Source of the DNA: Ilyonectria destructans
Taxonomy: Eukaryota > Ascomycota > Sordariomycetes > Hypocreales > Nectriaceae
Direction: 5' to 3'
Assembly: GCA_020740775.1 (NCBI GenBank)
Contig: JAHEWK010000002.1
Coordinates: 3,038,001-3,102,000 of the forward strand
Length of the DNA stretch: 64,000 nucleotides
The notes under the pieces were generated by a model. That model did not search any database. It saw only the letters and a program-made list of their open reading frames with translations, and was not told the origin of the DNA. This document shows, one piece after another, positions 34,190 through 45,558 of this stretch; position 1 is the first letter of the stretch; every line of letters begins with the position of its first letter. Position numbers and translations under genes: made by a program.

Positions 34190-34495
34190 ATGCTCATGCA
34201 AGGGGACCCATGGCTCCATGACTGCAAAGCGGGTTGCAAATGAGCTCAGGCTGCAGGGCATCTCGCAGGAGACTATTTTCGTGTCGTGGCACTGCAACGC
34301 ACTTGACCTATCACTATTGCGCGAGTAGTTGGAGTTGGAGAGGGAGTATGGGGTACTACCTCCTGACTCCCATTGTATCCCAATCATTCCGTATTTCCGG
34401 CGAAACCTTAGGGCCGCTAAGGTAAAGAATGGCCAGGAGTTCCCGCTGTCCTTGCCCATCATGTTTGAGTCGTTCTGGACGCAGTCGTAATTTGG
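34190..34495 (+). pseudogene. Stop-interrupted coding remnant
   Basis: One frame reads GISQETIFVSWHCNALDLSL, LRE, stop, LELEREYGVLPPDSHCIPII, PYFRRNL. The alternation of hydrophobic strands and the WH...LDLSLLR pattern resemble a domain seen in fungal proteins of unknown function, but I cannot name it. One TAG splits it and both ends are missing. Confidence 0.3.
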
Positions 34496-35004
34496 GACGA
34501 TCAAGGTTCGCTGATCACTTCATTTGCGGGTTCCATTATGTGGGGTATCACCGAGATATGAGGTGATCCGGGGGAAGGTTGTCAGGAAAGAATGTCATGA
34601 GAAGGAAACGTTAGTGGTCCTTAGAGGCCAGGGGTTCAGCTCTGGATCCGGAAATGGACTTTGGTACCCTTGAGTTTCGCCTATGTATCTGGTGGTATTC
34701 AGTGAAAGCAGTGTCATCAGCCGCCGCGTCGCTGACCGCTCCGCCACCTTGCAGCTGAAATCTGGCCTTGTCTATTCCAGCGACGGACGGTATCAAGGCT
34801 AGCGTGTGACCGCCTACTCGCTTGTGGATTACTGTACGTTAACGAGAGCCCTCCGCTTTTTGGCACACCACAGAAACGTGGCTCGAGCATTGTTGTCGCC
34901 AAATTATCTTGTCCTCGCCTTTCCTTTTCACAGCGCCATTGACATATTACATTGAATCATAGCCACATCAAGACGACAATCACTCGCCACATCTAGCCAA
35001 TGCC
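34496..35004. repeat. Non-coding spacer with a decayed repeat copy
   Basis: No gene. The segment 34565-34612 matches 42038-42090 with differences that are almost all C-to-T or G-to-A. Confidence 0.55.
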
Positions 35005-36672
35005 ATGCGCCAGCAACGGATAACTCTCTTCTTTCCCGTTGTCTCGACCAAGACGAAGAACACTGGACCTGGTGCAACACGACACAGCCAGTTTCTCAGC
35101 CTGCCATTCAATGTCCGCAGTCAGATCTATCACGAAGCTGGCCTGGTGGAGGGAAAGACTATCCACATGAACTTCTGGGCCACACGCCATCGGCCTAAAC
35201 CCAGAAGGCTTGCGTTCGACCATGACGATGACTCCCATTTGCCTCCTCTGCCATTAGACCTCTTCGCTGTTTGTCGACTAGTTAACGAAGAGCTCACTCA
35301 GGCTCTCTATGGTCAGAACTGCCTTGCAATCACGCGACGAGGCCCCCGGGGCTTGCGAGCACTAGAACGCTTCAGGGACTCGACTCTTAGGCAAATCAGA
35401 TTTCTTGTTATTCGAGTAAACCTCGCATCTTGCATCGATAATTGCTGCGGTAGTCCAGGACGCATATGTGGCAACAACTATTTTTTCTGCCGTCTTTCGT
35501 CAGACCATGATTCATGCTTGGATGATGCGTCTGCCCCGGATCAACTCATCATTGCACAATGGGAGAAAGTCTGTGCTCGGCTTTCCAGCATTGACCCTAG
35601 ACAACTTGCGCTATTCGTAATATGCGATAGCGCAAATCTTCAAACCGCTGTCAAGGTTGTTGAGCCGTTGTTGGCATTGCCTCTTCTACGAGACTTTGCA
35701 CTACGCTTGGCGAGAGACTATGACAGAGACATACAACTCTTGGCGAAAGATACTGTCTCCCGCCTTACTGCGCCGCCGCCGCCGCCGCCGCCGCCGCAAA
35801 AAGTTACACCGTTTCGATTCATGCATCTGCCCAAGGAGATTCAGCTCAACATTCTCAAGTACACTATACTTGTTACTGAGCACGAGGTCACCTGCATATC
35901 TAAGCATATGCGCTACGCCGGAATATGTTCAGCTAACGGGTTGCCTACTAGAGCTTCGACAGAAGATAAGCGTATTCTAAAATGCTTTTGTTGCAAAGGT
36001 CACTCTGCGTTTAACGTCCGCTGCGACCGCTGCGACCACGGCGAAACCCTCGGCTTCCGTCACGCACTATTGCTTGTCAATCGACAATTTCGGGATGCTG
36101 CTATAGAGATTCTCTATAGTTGTAACTCATTTGTAGTCGGAATGGTAAAATGCGTGTCTGCACCTACTGCATTAACTGCCGATGACTTCTCGATTGTACC
36201 AGGCCTAGCTCCATGTCCAAGATATACCATTCGGTTTTTTACGTCCCTGGTACTCAGCTTCGAACCATCTAATCTTGACTTTCTCCAGTCAGGTCGAACG
36301 GGATGGAAGTATTGGATAGAAACGATTGACCTGTTGTCGGAGGAAGCCAATCTGGCAGTCCTTCATCTTGAAGTTCGAACGAACGAAGAGTTCTATCGTT
36401 CGGTCTGGGACTTTCCAATGGAGGAAAAACCTGGGTACGAGGATCACATGTGGGAGACATATCACACGTTGATACAGCCCATGACTTCCCTCAGAGGACT
36501 CAAAAGCTTCTTCATGCATATTAATTGGGGCTCTAGTTGTGGCATGCCAGGTCAGAAGTCATGGGACGGGAGGGACGAGATAGAGAGTAAACTCGAGAAG
36601 ATGGTCATGGGGCAGGAGTATGACTCTTGGAAACATGGAAAGGAAGTGAGAATTTGTCTATCATACAATTAG
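35005..36672 (+). CDS. F-box/2EXR-like protein with polyproline linker
   Basis: An intronless 555-residue protein. Two 2EXR/F-box-like segments are visible: FLSLPFNVRSQIYHEAGLV near residue 29, with LFAVCRLVNEELTQALYGQ after it, and FMHLPKEIQLNILKYTILV near residue 273, with ALLLVNRQFRDAAIEILY after it. Between them is a tract of nine consecutive prolines encoded by a (CCG)n repeat at about 35773-35799. A cysteine group (CFCCKGHSAFNVRCDRCDHG) at about residues 330-350 could bind zinc. In other proteins such motifs recruit SCF ubiquitin ligases; for this one the role is unknown. The start at 35005 is the first ATG of the frame. No break seen. Confidence 0.7.
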   Translation: MRQQRITLFFPVVSTKTKNTGPGATRHSQFLSLPFNVRSQIYHEAGLVEGKTIHMNFWATRHRPKPRRLAFDHDDDSHLPPLPLDLFAVCRLVNEELTQALYGQNCLAITRRGPRGLRALERFRDSTLRQIRFLVIRVNLASCIDNCCGSPGRICGNNYFFCRLSSDHDSCLDDASAPDQLIIAQWEKVCARLSSIDPRQLALFVICDSANLQTAVKVVEPLLALPLLRDFALRLARDYDRDIQLLAKDTVSRLTAPPPPPPPPQKVTPFRFMHLPKEIQLNILKYTILVTEHEVTCISKHMRYAGICSANGLPTRASTEDKRILKCFCCKGHSAFNVRCDRCDHGETLGFRHALLLVNRQFRDAAIEILYSCNSFVVGMVKCVSAPTALTADDFSIVPGLAPCPRYTIRFFTSLVLSFEPSNLDFLQSGRTGWKYWIETIDLLSEEANLAVLHLEVRTNEEFYRSVWDFPMEEKPGYEDHMWETYHTLIQPMTSLRGLKSFFMHINWGSSCGMPGQKSWDGRDEIESKLEKMVMGQEYDSWKHGKEVRICLSYN

Positions 36673-37126
36673 TTGTATGCTATGATTAACTACTATTTCC
36701 TCATATTGACCTGAACTTGCTGCTCCTCAATCATGGCGCTCATCGACCCGTGTGTGCCTTGCCGTAGGAGGCGACCGCGTAGAAAGTAAATATGTACATA
36801 CCCGAAGGCTATGAGATCATCTCTTCGTGACTGTTCCCGGCCAATATGTGTGTTGATGCTTATATATCTTGCTCATGAGTCAACCAGCACTCATCACCGC
36901 GCCCCTGGCGGCGGTGACCGGATCCTCAACCATGGCGAAGGTCGCATAAAGTCGACGAGAGACGGAGCAAGCGCGAGGGGGTGTTGGCTGTGATGGATGG
37001 GTTCGCATGCATCCTGTCGGAGGGGGGCGGTTGAGGTGATTAAAGTCTGAGCATCACTCATTGAGACACGACCGAGCAGGCCTTTTTTCTTTGAGCTACT
37101 TCTCACTTTTACGTATCTTGGCGACG
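36673..37126. repeat. Spacer carrying the less-mutated copy of a dispersed repeat
   Basis: No gene. The stretch 36961-37057 is a copy of 42161-42253. Compared with that copy it keeps G where the other has A at TGTGAT, ATGGA, CATGCA and CTGTCG. Confidence 0.6.
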
Positions 37127-37747
37127 CCATGTCCAGGCCTGATTCTCCTCACTCAAAAATCGACTTGCTACTTCCAAAAGCGGATAAACTACAACCGACG
37201 CTGTCGGAAATTGAGACATTCATCGACATCAAAATAAACCCGGAGAGACGATCCACGCGGTCTGTGTTTCGAGGTAAAAAAATGAAACCAAGATCATAAT
37301 GAACTGCTGGCATGGGCCAAAGACCCCACGGACCTCCTGAACACAGTCAGGGAAGAGGCGCAGGCGATTCAGTTTGATGCACAGGCCATCGTAGCCCAGA
37401 GTCACGACGCATCCGACACCAGATCAGAACTCGTCGATGCCTCAGCGAACGAGCAAGACGGCAACCCAAGCATAAATTTGAACCCCTGCAGCCGGATCCC
37501 CAATATGAGAGCCGTACGGACAGTGGAGATGGAGATGCAACTACGTCAGTCGAGCACGGGTATCTCTTTCATGTGTGCGAAGAGGTGTACGACACTCAAG
37601 AAGGACACCGAGAATTCCACCAAACCGCTAGAGTCAATAGACATGATTCCCACGCTTGACTTATATAGCTCCATCATCCCTGTTGATCTTATTGTTGGGG
37701 GGGGTTTTTATTTTTATTTTTTAAACTGTTTAGCCTCTACCAAGTGA
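37127..37747 (+). pseudogene. Frameshifted coding remnant, family unknown
   Basis: A frame starting at the ATG near 37129 reads MSRPDSPHSKIDLLLPKADK, then LSEIETFIDIKINPERRS, and loses frame at a run of seven A near 37276. A second frame continues with DHNELLAWAKDPTDLLNTV, EEAQAIQFDAQAIVAQSHDA, PSINLNPCSRIPNMRAVRTV, and drifts into low-complexity sequence. Together they look like one soluble helical protein broken by an indel. I do not recognise the family. Confidence 0.35.
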
Positions 37748-38700
37748 TGCAACAATGACACCATCCTTCAACTATAAATCCTGCTTCTCATTATGCCAGA
37801 TATATTGACTGGGCGTGAGACTGGGCGTGAGATTACAGCTATACAGCAAGTCTACACTACTAGTTCGCTATTTTTGCCGGTAGAGCATTTGAGAAACGGC
37901 GTCCGCCTTCCCGACGCTTCTCGTCTTATGGCGCTTTGCCTGCAGCTGAACGGTGTCAACGAGGCCTCAATACTAGAGGCAGGAGGCAACTTGGCAATTT
38001 TTAACATTGTTTGTTCTTAGGAAGCGCTAAGGGACTTGGCGTTGCTTTCGCGCTTAGATTGGAAGGTATCGGCGGTTGTTTCTGGGGGCAACCAAGTTGG
38101 GACAGGCAGAAGTAGAAAATTTACGTGAGAAGCACTCTATTCGCACCTGTAGCTGAACCAGTCAGCGTTGAAGGCGATGTTGAACTAGCTAGCGAAGAAG
38201 AAGTGAAACCAATAGTACTGCAATAACCCCGAAAAAAGCTGCAAGAGGTGCCACCCCGCCATGTCCACGAGGCACCAGGACGGTATGGCACGTAATAGGG
38301 TCGAACAGCAGTGCACATGTGCGCCTCGACGGTCAAGTGTCTCGGAACCGGGGTTCTCAGGGGAGAGAAGGAGTAGAAGTACCATTGACGACATTTTATA
38401 TGGGTATGGTTCGAGTGAAGAGGGGAGAAACAGTGCGATGCGAACAAAAGGCTAGTTTCGTGCTTCTCTATGTCATTTGTCTCTAAATGCCCCCTGGGCG
38501 AAATAAAATCCATCCATCCATCCAGCTACCCAGCTCAGTCTCGTGGAGCAATGCCTGGACGTATCAGACATTTGTCTGTATCTGCAGCCATACAAGATTC
38601 CACTGCCAATGATCCTCGGGTACTGTCTGGGTTATCTCGAAACCGTGCTGGACTGGCCCTGGGCTGGAATGTGGACCCTGATCGTACTGCAACCAGATCG
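37748..38700. other. Region without a recognisable gene
   Basis: Short frames only. A small (CCAT)n run lies at about 38507-38524. The last part may hold the 3' exon of the small membrane protein gene on the minus strand. Confidence 0.4.
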
Positions 38701-38723
38701 TCAGTGGTGGTCTTGACTACAAA

Positions 38724-38951
38724 CTATGGGACACGGCTTATTACCCCACCTAATAAGAGTGTTGAAGACAGATCGGATCTCGAGGCAGCAATCTGCAATT
38801 GCCGCCATGCGATGACTAGTCCGACAAGCGCAATTAATGTTGCCAGACAGCCAAAGATAATGCCGATGATAGTTGACTGATCCATGCCAGATCTCGGTGG
38901 CACATGGTACTCGAGTAGTGCTGCGGAGTTGTTCACTAGGAGGGAGTTCAT
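38724..38951 (-). CDS. Possible small single-pass membrane protein (5' exon)
   Basis: The frame from the ATG at 38951 begins MNSLLVNNSAALLEYHVPPR and continues with a strong membrane helix, STIIGIIFGCLATLIALVG LVIAW, then a basic QLQIAASR tail. A further exon downstream (to about 38570) is possible because the sequence stays open in two frames after a TTGCAG acceptor near 38695. The splice cannot be fixed by eye. No family recognised. The helix is the only real support. Confidence 0.35.
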   Translation of the reverse strand: MNSLLVNNSAALLEYHVPPRSGMDQSTIIGIIFGCLATLIALVGLVIAWRQLQIAASRSDLSSTLLLGGVISRVP

Positions 38952-40000
38952 GGTGAATTACTTGACAGTAAGCGAAAGGAAGATTAGACCAAGTAAACGA
39001 GGAAGCTCATGGTGTGTATTATGGAAAATATTTAAAAAATAATATAGCTGCGCAGTTTTCCGGAAGAAGGCATGAGGCGCGAGACGATCTGGTACGGGTC
39101 AAGTTCGCGGCCTGTGTGTGGCTCATGCCCTGGCCATCCGGTAACTGTATTCCCATCGAGAATTCCTTCGGAACGTAGTACCTGTAGCCATAGCCTACAT
39201 GGCCCCCGATGACGGCTTATTGAGCTGTATCATCCACACTTCACACAGGAGGCCTTTGTGGTACAAGGTAAAGCTGAATAGACATTGCGTCCCGAGCTCG
39301 TGTGGCTTACGAGGCGCACCGACCAGCGGGTAGATTGATGTCTCGAGAAGAGAGGATTCTTGCATGTGTCAGATGTGGAAGACCAAGCAACCATGCATAT
39401 ATTGGTTCAGTAGTGTCGAAAAAATGCAGCTCCAAGGAAGCGAGATAACTCGACCAGCCATCCGCGTGGAGTTAGGTAATTACGGAACTGCGATGCATCT
39501 TCAGTTCCTCTGTTGCAAACAAAGACGCCACAGTGCTGCAGCACCATGCCCGACGCCCACACTGGCCTGGAGAAACCAGGTTTCGCTTCTTCTTTGGCCG
39601 GCGCCTTGCGGCATTGAGCCTCATCTTGCCGCCATGGCCGCCGCAAAAGGTCCCAATGGCCTCATTTGGCCGCAAAAGGCCCCGATGGCCTCATATGGCC
39701 ACAGTGTCGCCGGGGGTGGGGGGTGCCTCAGACTGTAAGCTGCTGCTCTGGCGTTCTATCATTGGTGGTGGCTGCAGCCCCAAGTATTTATTTGCCTCGT
39801 TTAGGCACCGTCTGGTTGAAACGTGGGCTCAACCCAATATGAGAGCCGCTGGGTTGCAGCGACAAGTCGGAACATTTAAGGGACGCCAAGTCCGTAAGGC
39901 TCCCAGTTCGAATGGTGGTTATTTTCGCTTCCCTTCCAGGTTAACCCAACGAGATCGATCCTCACATCATCCTCCTACTCTCCTCACCACGTCGCACGAC
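38952..40000. other. Spacer with a short tandem duplication
   Basis: No gene recognised. At about 39633-39696 a unit of about 32 bp (GCCGCAAAAGG...CTCATWTGGCC) occurs twice in tandem with two or three differences. Confidence 0.45.
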
Positions 40001-41764
40001 ATGGCTGCCGACAGCATCAACCTCTATCAGAGCGAACCGTTTGGCGAAGACCTGAACCCACAGGGTGACGCCAATAATAGGTAATTGACTGACATGTCAC
40101 TGCCATTCGCTTTCCAAGCTGCCTTTTCTTACGTTATGCTTCGACTGGATCCAGGTTCTTGAATTCGGCCTCTCCATTCTTCGACACTTAGGATCCGGAC
40201 CTCAACGATACTAGACTACCCTCGGGTCACATTGCCCTTCCTTTCAGCACTTGACTGCTAATGGCGTATTCGTGAGGAGACATTATATTCTGGACCTCAT
40301 CAAACGGACTTGCACACGCAGCAAACATGGACTCAGGACAACCCAAAGGACCAATGGACATGCTCAAAAACGCCGCGGATCCGCTGTTATTATAATCCAT
40401 CGGTATGTATGTCTCTGGTGCAGTTTATGCCCTACAATTTTCAGCCCTGCCGGGATTTCCAGGACTTGAGTGTGTTCATCTTGAGCTCTGCCTGCAAGGA
40501 TTCAAGGAGCCCCAGCCGGACTACATGCTAGGATGGATCCCTGGAAACAAACCCGAGCAATGGATTTATCCGAGCCCGGGTAAGAAAACTCCAAAAGCTT
40601 AAATGCACCGCAGGTATATATCTCGCTAAACTGCAGCTGCATTTTGGCCGAAGGATTTCCTTACCCGGACGGAGGCACTTCCATCGTAACAAGCTTGATT
40701 CTACCGATCCTGAGCATATAGCCCCTGGATCGATTCCCTCTGCATCCTTGCCAGGACCTCGCGATCCCGAGATACAGGAAAACGAAAACGTACCCCATAT
40801 ACCATATATCCACCATTGTACAAGTGTACGAATTAAACAGAGCAAGCCACGTACGTTTCATGTTAACTAACAAGGGTTTTTGTGGAAGACCACCATATAA
40901 TACCCGTGCTGGTCTTTCAACAGGTCAACTGGATCTATTCCTTGGTAGCCCGTGGGATCCGGTGGACGGCATGTTGGCGGGCTCCTACTTACCGGCAAAT
41001 GCCCCTTCCACCTGGTCTTTCGACGCTACCACTGGCAACGATCCCTTCGCTTTCCGGTAGGCTTGGCCAAAAAACCTCGAGTAATATGCCGATGCCGAAA
41101 GAAGGCAAGATGCTAACACAAATTTGCATCTAGGGCCAATTCCGAGCCGAATACGGACATGAACAAGACTACGAGTGTAAAGAGTGTAGTGGCGACGTAA
41201 GGATTGAGCCCCAAAACCCCTTACTCATATCGTCATATAACCAACCGTTTTGCCAGGGAGTCAAGCGAGTCCGTTGGCAATCGCGGCATCTTGAAAGCAT
41301 GCCCGAGCCCAGGCTGCCCCTTCCGCGCAAAAACAAAGCGCGATGTCGATCGGCACGACACGGCGGTCCATCAGAAGACTGCACTCTTCTTCTGCGAGCA
41401 CCGAGGATGCACCCGCAAGGGAGGATGGTCCCGAAAGGACTCGCGCGACCGCCACGTCAAGGCCGTGCACAGCCGGAAGTGCGACTTGCCCTTGCGCTCT
41501 GTCGCGCGGATGAGCACAATGCTGAGTCCATGGTCTGAGTATTCGCATACTCGCCGGGATCCGTCAGAGCCGGAACTGAAAGTGCCTGCTGGGACCCTGG
41601 CGGAGTCTTTGTCTAGGGAGGAAGCCCTACGTCAACTCTATGAAGAGAGGCGAATGAGACTGGACGCGGAGAACCAGCTGCAGATGTTGCGGAAGAACTA
41701 TGAGGAGCGAGATTGCATGCTATTGAAGGTCTTAGCTAACAAGATGAACTTGGGGCATGAGTAA
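40001..41764 (+). pseudogene. C2H2 zinc-finger protein gene, 5' half disrupted
   Basis: The 3' half is well formed. Exons 40614-40850, 40924-41056, 41134-41196 and 41257-41764 join in frame. The last carries two fingers, CPSPGCPFRAKTKRDVDRH...H and CEHRGCTRKGGWSRKDSRD...H, then a basic HSRKC and a coiled-coil tail (SREEALRQLYEERRMRLDAE). The 5' half is doubtful. A start exon at 40001-40080 (MAADSINLYQSEPFGEDLNP) splices into a segment with an in-frame TAG after FFDT. A later frame has a TAA at 40393 before MYVSGAVYALQF. The intron that would follow (40580-40613) is only 34 bp. Either the gene is dead or it starts downstream. Likely a nuclear DNA-binding protein when intact. Confidence 0.55.
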
Positions 41765-42427
41765 CGGGAGTAACAACTATTCAGGCGACGTCAATGACAG
41801 GCCATCGGAGCGAAGAGCATGTCTGTATGTATCAACAAAATATGGGATAAATATTCTGCTTGGTCTAGTCTTAGGGTATGAGATTAATTACGTGACTCTT
41901 TGTTATTAGTTCACTTAATACATCATACCTGCCTGCCTAGGTAGGTACCTACATGCCTAGATATATGTGGAATCTATAGCGCCCAATGGTGTTGCTGACC
42001 TCTAATATAATTTAATTATATTAAGTAGTATTTAAAATCTAGGGGAAGATTATTAGAAAAGAATATTATAAGAAGGAAACATTAGTAGCCAAAATCTCAA
42101 TTAACCGACAATCGGCAGACTGAAAGCTGATTGCTAGGCAGTACACAAGCCGAGGAAGAAGACGGAGGAGACGCTTAATTGGCTGTAATAGACGGGTTCA
42201 CATACATCCTATCGGAGCGGGGGCGGTTAAGGTGATTAAAGTCTGAGCATCACGGAGCAAGGGTGATGAGAGCCTGAGGACGAGCGGCGTTGCGGACTAA
42301 CCGGGCCAGGATGCGAGTTGACCGAGTTTCGTGGATGACTACCTAGGTAGGTACCTTAGTGGGCACCTACCTACCTACCTATTTTGACTGTAATTAGTAG
42401 ACCTTTCCGTTGTGTTGAAGGTTTCGA
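41765..42427. repeat. AT-rich, RIP-like region with two decayed repeat copies
   Basis: No gene. The segment 42000-42060 is strongly AT-rich. 42038-42090 and 42161-42253 are mutated copies of 34565-34612 and 36961-37057. A short (CTAC)n/(GTAG)n run lies near 41928-41955 and 42348-42382. Confidence 0.65.
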
Positions 42428-42575
42428 GTGCTCCTACCCAGACCTCACACCCACGATTATCAGGTTCGTAGGTTGTGTCTTCCTGCCTGGACGATCCTCA
42501 CACCCCCTTGTTGGAACCTTCCCCAAAAACCAACTTCGAAAGGTATAAAAGCACGCTCCCCTGACCTCGGCCTGA

Positions 42576-42944
<369 letters not shown>

Positions 42945-42947
42945 TAG

Positions 42948-43427
42948 TGATGCGTGGTGGACGAGCGATGTGTGTGCGCGGCGACTGACTTACGATAGGC
43001 AAGTGGCAGGGGAGACGGGGAAGCTGGGAGATTGTGGAGATGGGAGAGGAGGTTGAGGACATTTATGTCCGACCGTACGATGCATTCTCTCCCTTGTATT
43101 GTTTGCCTTTTCTTTTTTTTTTACTGACAGAGCTTATAGGGACAGATGCCAGAGCCTCAAGAGGTCTTCAACACAACCGAAGAGTCCACTTATGCATCCT
43201 CGTTCTTTGCTTTGCCGCTTTTGGCGACAGCCGGATGCATCCCAGTATGATACACTCCATTTCTTGCTGTCTGTCTTTTTTTTTAATAGAGGTTTTTACA
43301 GACACGAGACTCCCCGAGTATCTTCGAAAAACGAGATTGGTGCGCCGCAGTTGCCGGAATTCTCTCGGTACTACTTATCCTCAGTAGGATAATATGGTCT
43401 ACGACCGCTGCACCATCGGCTCGCAGG
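42948..43427. other. Spacer between the minisatellite arrays
   Basis: No gene recognised. It contains two homopolymer T runs (about 43112 and 43278). Confidence 0.4.
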
Positions 43428-43482
43428 GAGAGACGGGGGAGACGGGGGAGACGAGGGAGACGAGGGAGACGGAGGAGACCGG
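43428..43482. repeat. Short minisatellite, inverted relative to the 42.7-kb array
   Basis: GGGGGAGAC and GAGGGAGAC units repeat about five times. This is the reverse complement of the TCTCCCCCG unit about 570 bp upstream. Confidence 0.8.
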
Positions 43483-43627
43483 GGGGTATGGGAACAGGGA
43501 GTCGCTGATACTGATGCAGGTGGATTCGGGTCCAAACTCACGTAGACAGATTTATGATGTGACCCTGATTTACAAGACCTGCTCATAGTTCAAACACTAT
43601 TAATATGGTGATGCGAAATGCGTTGAT

Positions 43628-45001
43628 TCATTGAGTCAAAATATTGTGTTGAAACCAGGGGAGGTAGACATCCCTCGCCCACGCACCAAGTTCCCGCAGG
43701 CCTGCAACAATCTGATAAGTCTCAAGGATGCTCTGCGTACTTCCAAACTGGCGCTCCGTCCACAAAATCGTCTTCTGGCCCTCGAGTGTCGACAGCACAA
43801 ACAACCATCTGTGCCCCTGAACGATGATGCCTGGAATGAAGCCCAGACGAGACAATGCAGCGTCTACCTGTGCAGCATGCTCCGTCTGGTCTGATGAGGA
43901 GGGATCTGGTGTCGACTCTGTGGGCGATGACCTGGATTGCACCGCGAGACTGACTGCCGACCTGAGGAATGACCACTGCGCATCATGTTAGACTCCTATC
44001 TGGAGCTGGGCCTTATCCAGCTCCGTCCCAGGCTTCTTCGTCTCGATACTTAACACGATGGGGCGAAGTTGTAATGGTGCAAAGTCAGTGTGATTAACTG
44101 AAACGGTGTGCGTTTTGCGGCTAAGGGTCTGTAAACCTTGCCTCCAATTCTCATCATCACAAAGGTCGGCGTAAATACACGAGTCTACCATTTTGGCTGA
44201 TGTTACACGAGGGAGGTATTTGTGGTGTGGACGAGCAGTGGTGCTACTAAGGTTGGCAAAATTCAATATGCCGCCTTTCTTTCTACTAGGGTCTCGAAAG
44301 ACGGCCTTCAGGATTTGGTGATGAACCTCGCCGTTCCAGCCTGACTGATCGTGGCCGAAGTTCAGACACTCTTTCGCCATTTCCCCCACTAACTCGACCT
44401 CATCAAACGATGGGATCCTACCAGGGAGTTGATCCGGTGCATCTAAGGGTTTGAATGAGTATCTCCAACGAGCCTCCCTCTCTCGAGATAGATCTCCATG
44501 CAGGATTCGATCATGCCACTCGTGGGGGAGTATATCAAGCCCCCGGCCAATCTCCTCCAGCACGCGCAACAAATCCGCCGCTGCCTCCGGTACACTGTCG
44601 ATATTGAGCGGTCGGAACTCGAGGCCTTGATCATCGATGCGCAATCTCATCATCTGTTTCTTTGGCGATTCGGACCGCGAGCGGACAGAGCTGGCGTTGG
44701 AATAGCGTAATGAAGTAGAAGTCGAGACGGAAGCTATGCTGCGCGCGCTGCCGGTGTGAGGGCGTGGCGTGTCATCGGCGTCACCCAAAGATGGGAGGAT
44801 ATCGGTGCGTCTCTGTCGTTTCCGCGTTGGCGTCGAGTCCATGTTGGATAGCGATGGTGGAGGACTGGTAAGTTGGTGCGGTGTGGCAGCTTTTCGTTTT
44901 TGACCTTGCGAGGACGCGAGCGGAGAGGACGGGCGTGAACTGTGATTGTAGTTGTCGGGTATATTTTGAACCCATGCAAGGATTCTCGGAGACTCGAACA
45001 T
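43628..45001 (-). pseudogene. PD-(D/E)XK nuclease-like fungal protein with one stop
   Basis: A fungal-specific protein of about 457 codons, like the PDDEXK_12-type family. The ATG at 45001 begins MFESPRILAWVQNIP. Then come a Ser/Pro-rich linker with the basic stretch TRKRQRR and the nuclease-like core: AKMVDSCIYADL and PIVLSIETKKPGTELDKAQLQ (E-x-K active-site strand). A TAA at 43990-43988 interrupts the frame after QIGV. The frame then continues uninterrupted to the stop at 43630-43628 (HDAQWSFLRSAVSLAVQ, later GIIVQGHRWLFVLSTLEG). Homologues usually have Trp at this point, so TGG has probably become TAA. The intrinsic activity of this family is unproven. Confidence 0.65.
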
Positions 45002-45325
45002 GGCTGGCGTTTTGAGGTTGGTTGTCAAGTTAATGATTCCATGGCGTCGAGTGGAATTGAAGTTTGGGGCGAAATACGGGGTTCGCCCCACCCACTTACC
45101 CACCACCTGTGTCGGCAGAGCAACCAAATCAAGCAAGCTGCCGCCAGATGCGTGGATCCATCAATGCAGCAGCCCATGAAAAGGTTCAGAAAGACGACAA
45201 GTAGTTGCAGCGAGACGTCAACAATGCCGAGAAAGCGTATAGAGACGATATGACCAATGGTGTACCATGAACTCGAAGCACTCTTACAATCATGTGAACA
45301 CCGTCGCGTCTGCTCGTTCTTGGTC

Positions 45326-45558
45326 TAATTACCTCCCTCGACCGGGGCGCCAACACCGAGGCGGCGGACACCCTGGGCCGGACGCCGCTGTGGTGGGCCG
45401 CCAATGGAGGTCATGAGGCTATCGTCGAGCTGCTGCTCGATACCGGCAAGGTCGATGTCAACGCGAGAGATACGGAGTATGGCGAGACGCCGCTGTGGTG
45501 GGCCGCCCAGGGGGAGCATACTGCTGTGGTCGAATTATTACGGCACTACCCATGTTGA
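45326..45558 (+). pseudogene. Orphan ankyrin-repeat fragment
   Basis: An open stretch encodes two ankyrin repeats, GRTPLWWAANGGHEAIVELL and GETPLWWAAQGEHTAVVELL, and then stops. No start and no other domain is present. It is a 3' fragment of an ankyrin gene, unrelated in sequence detail to the array of the next gene, whose unit reads TPLHLAAAGGHEAVVRLLL. Confidence 0.6.
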
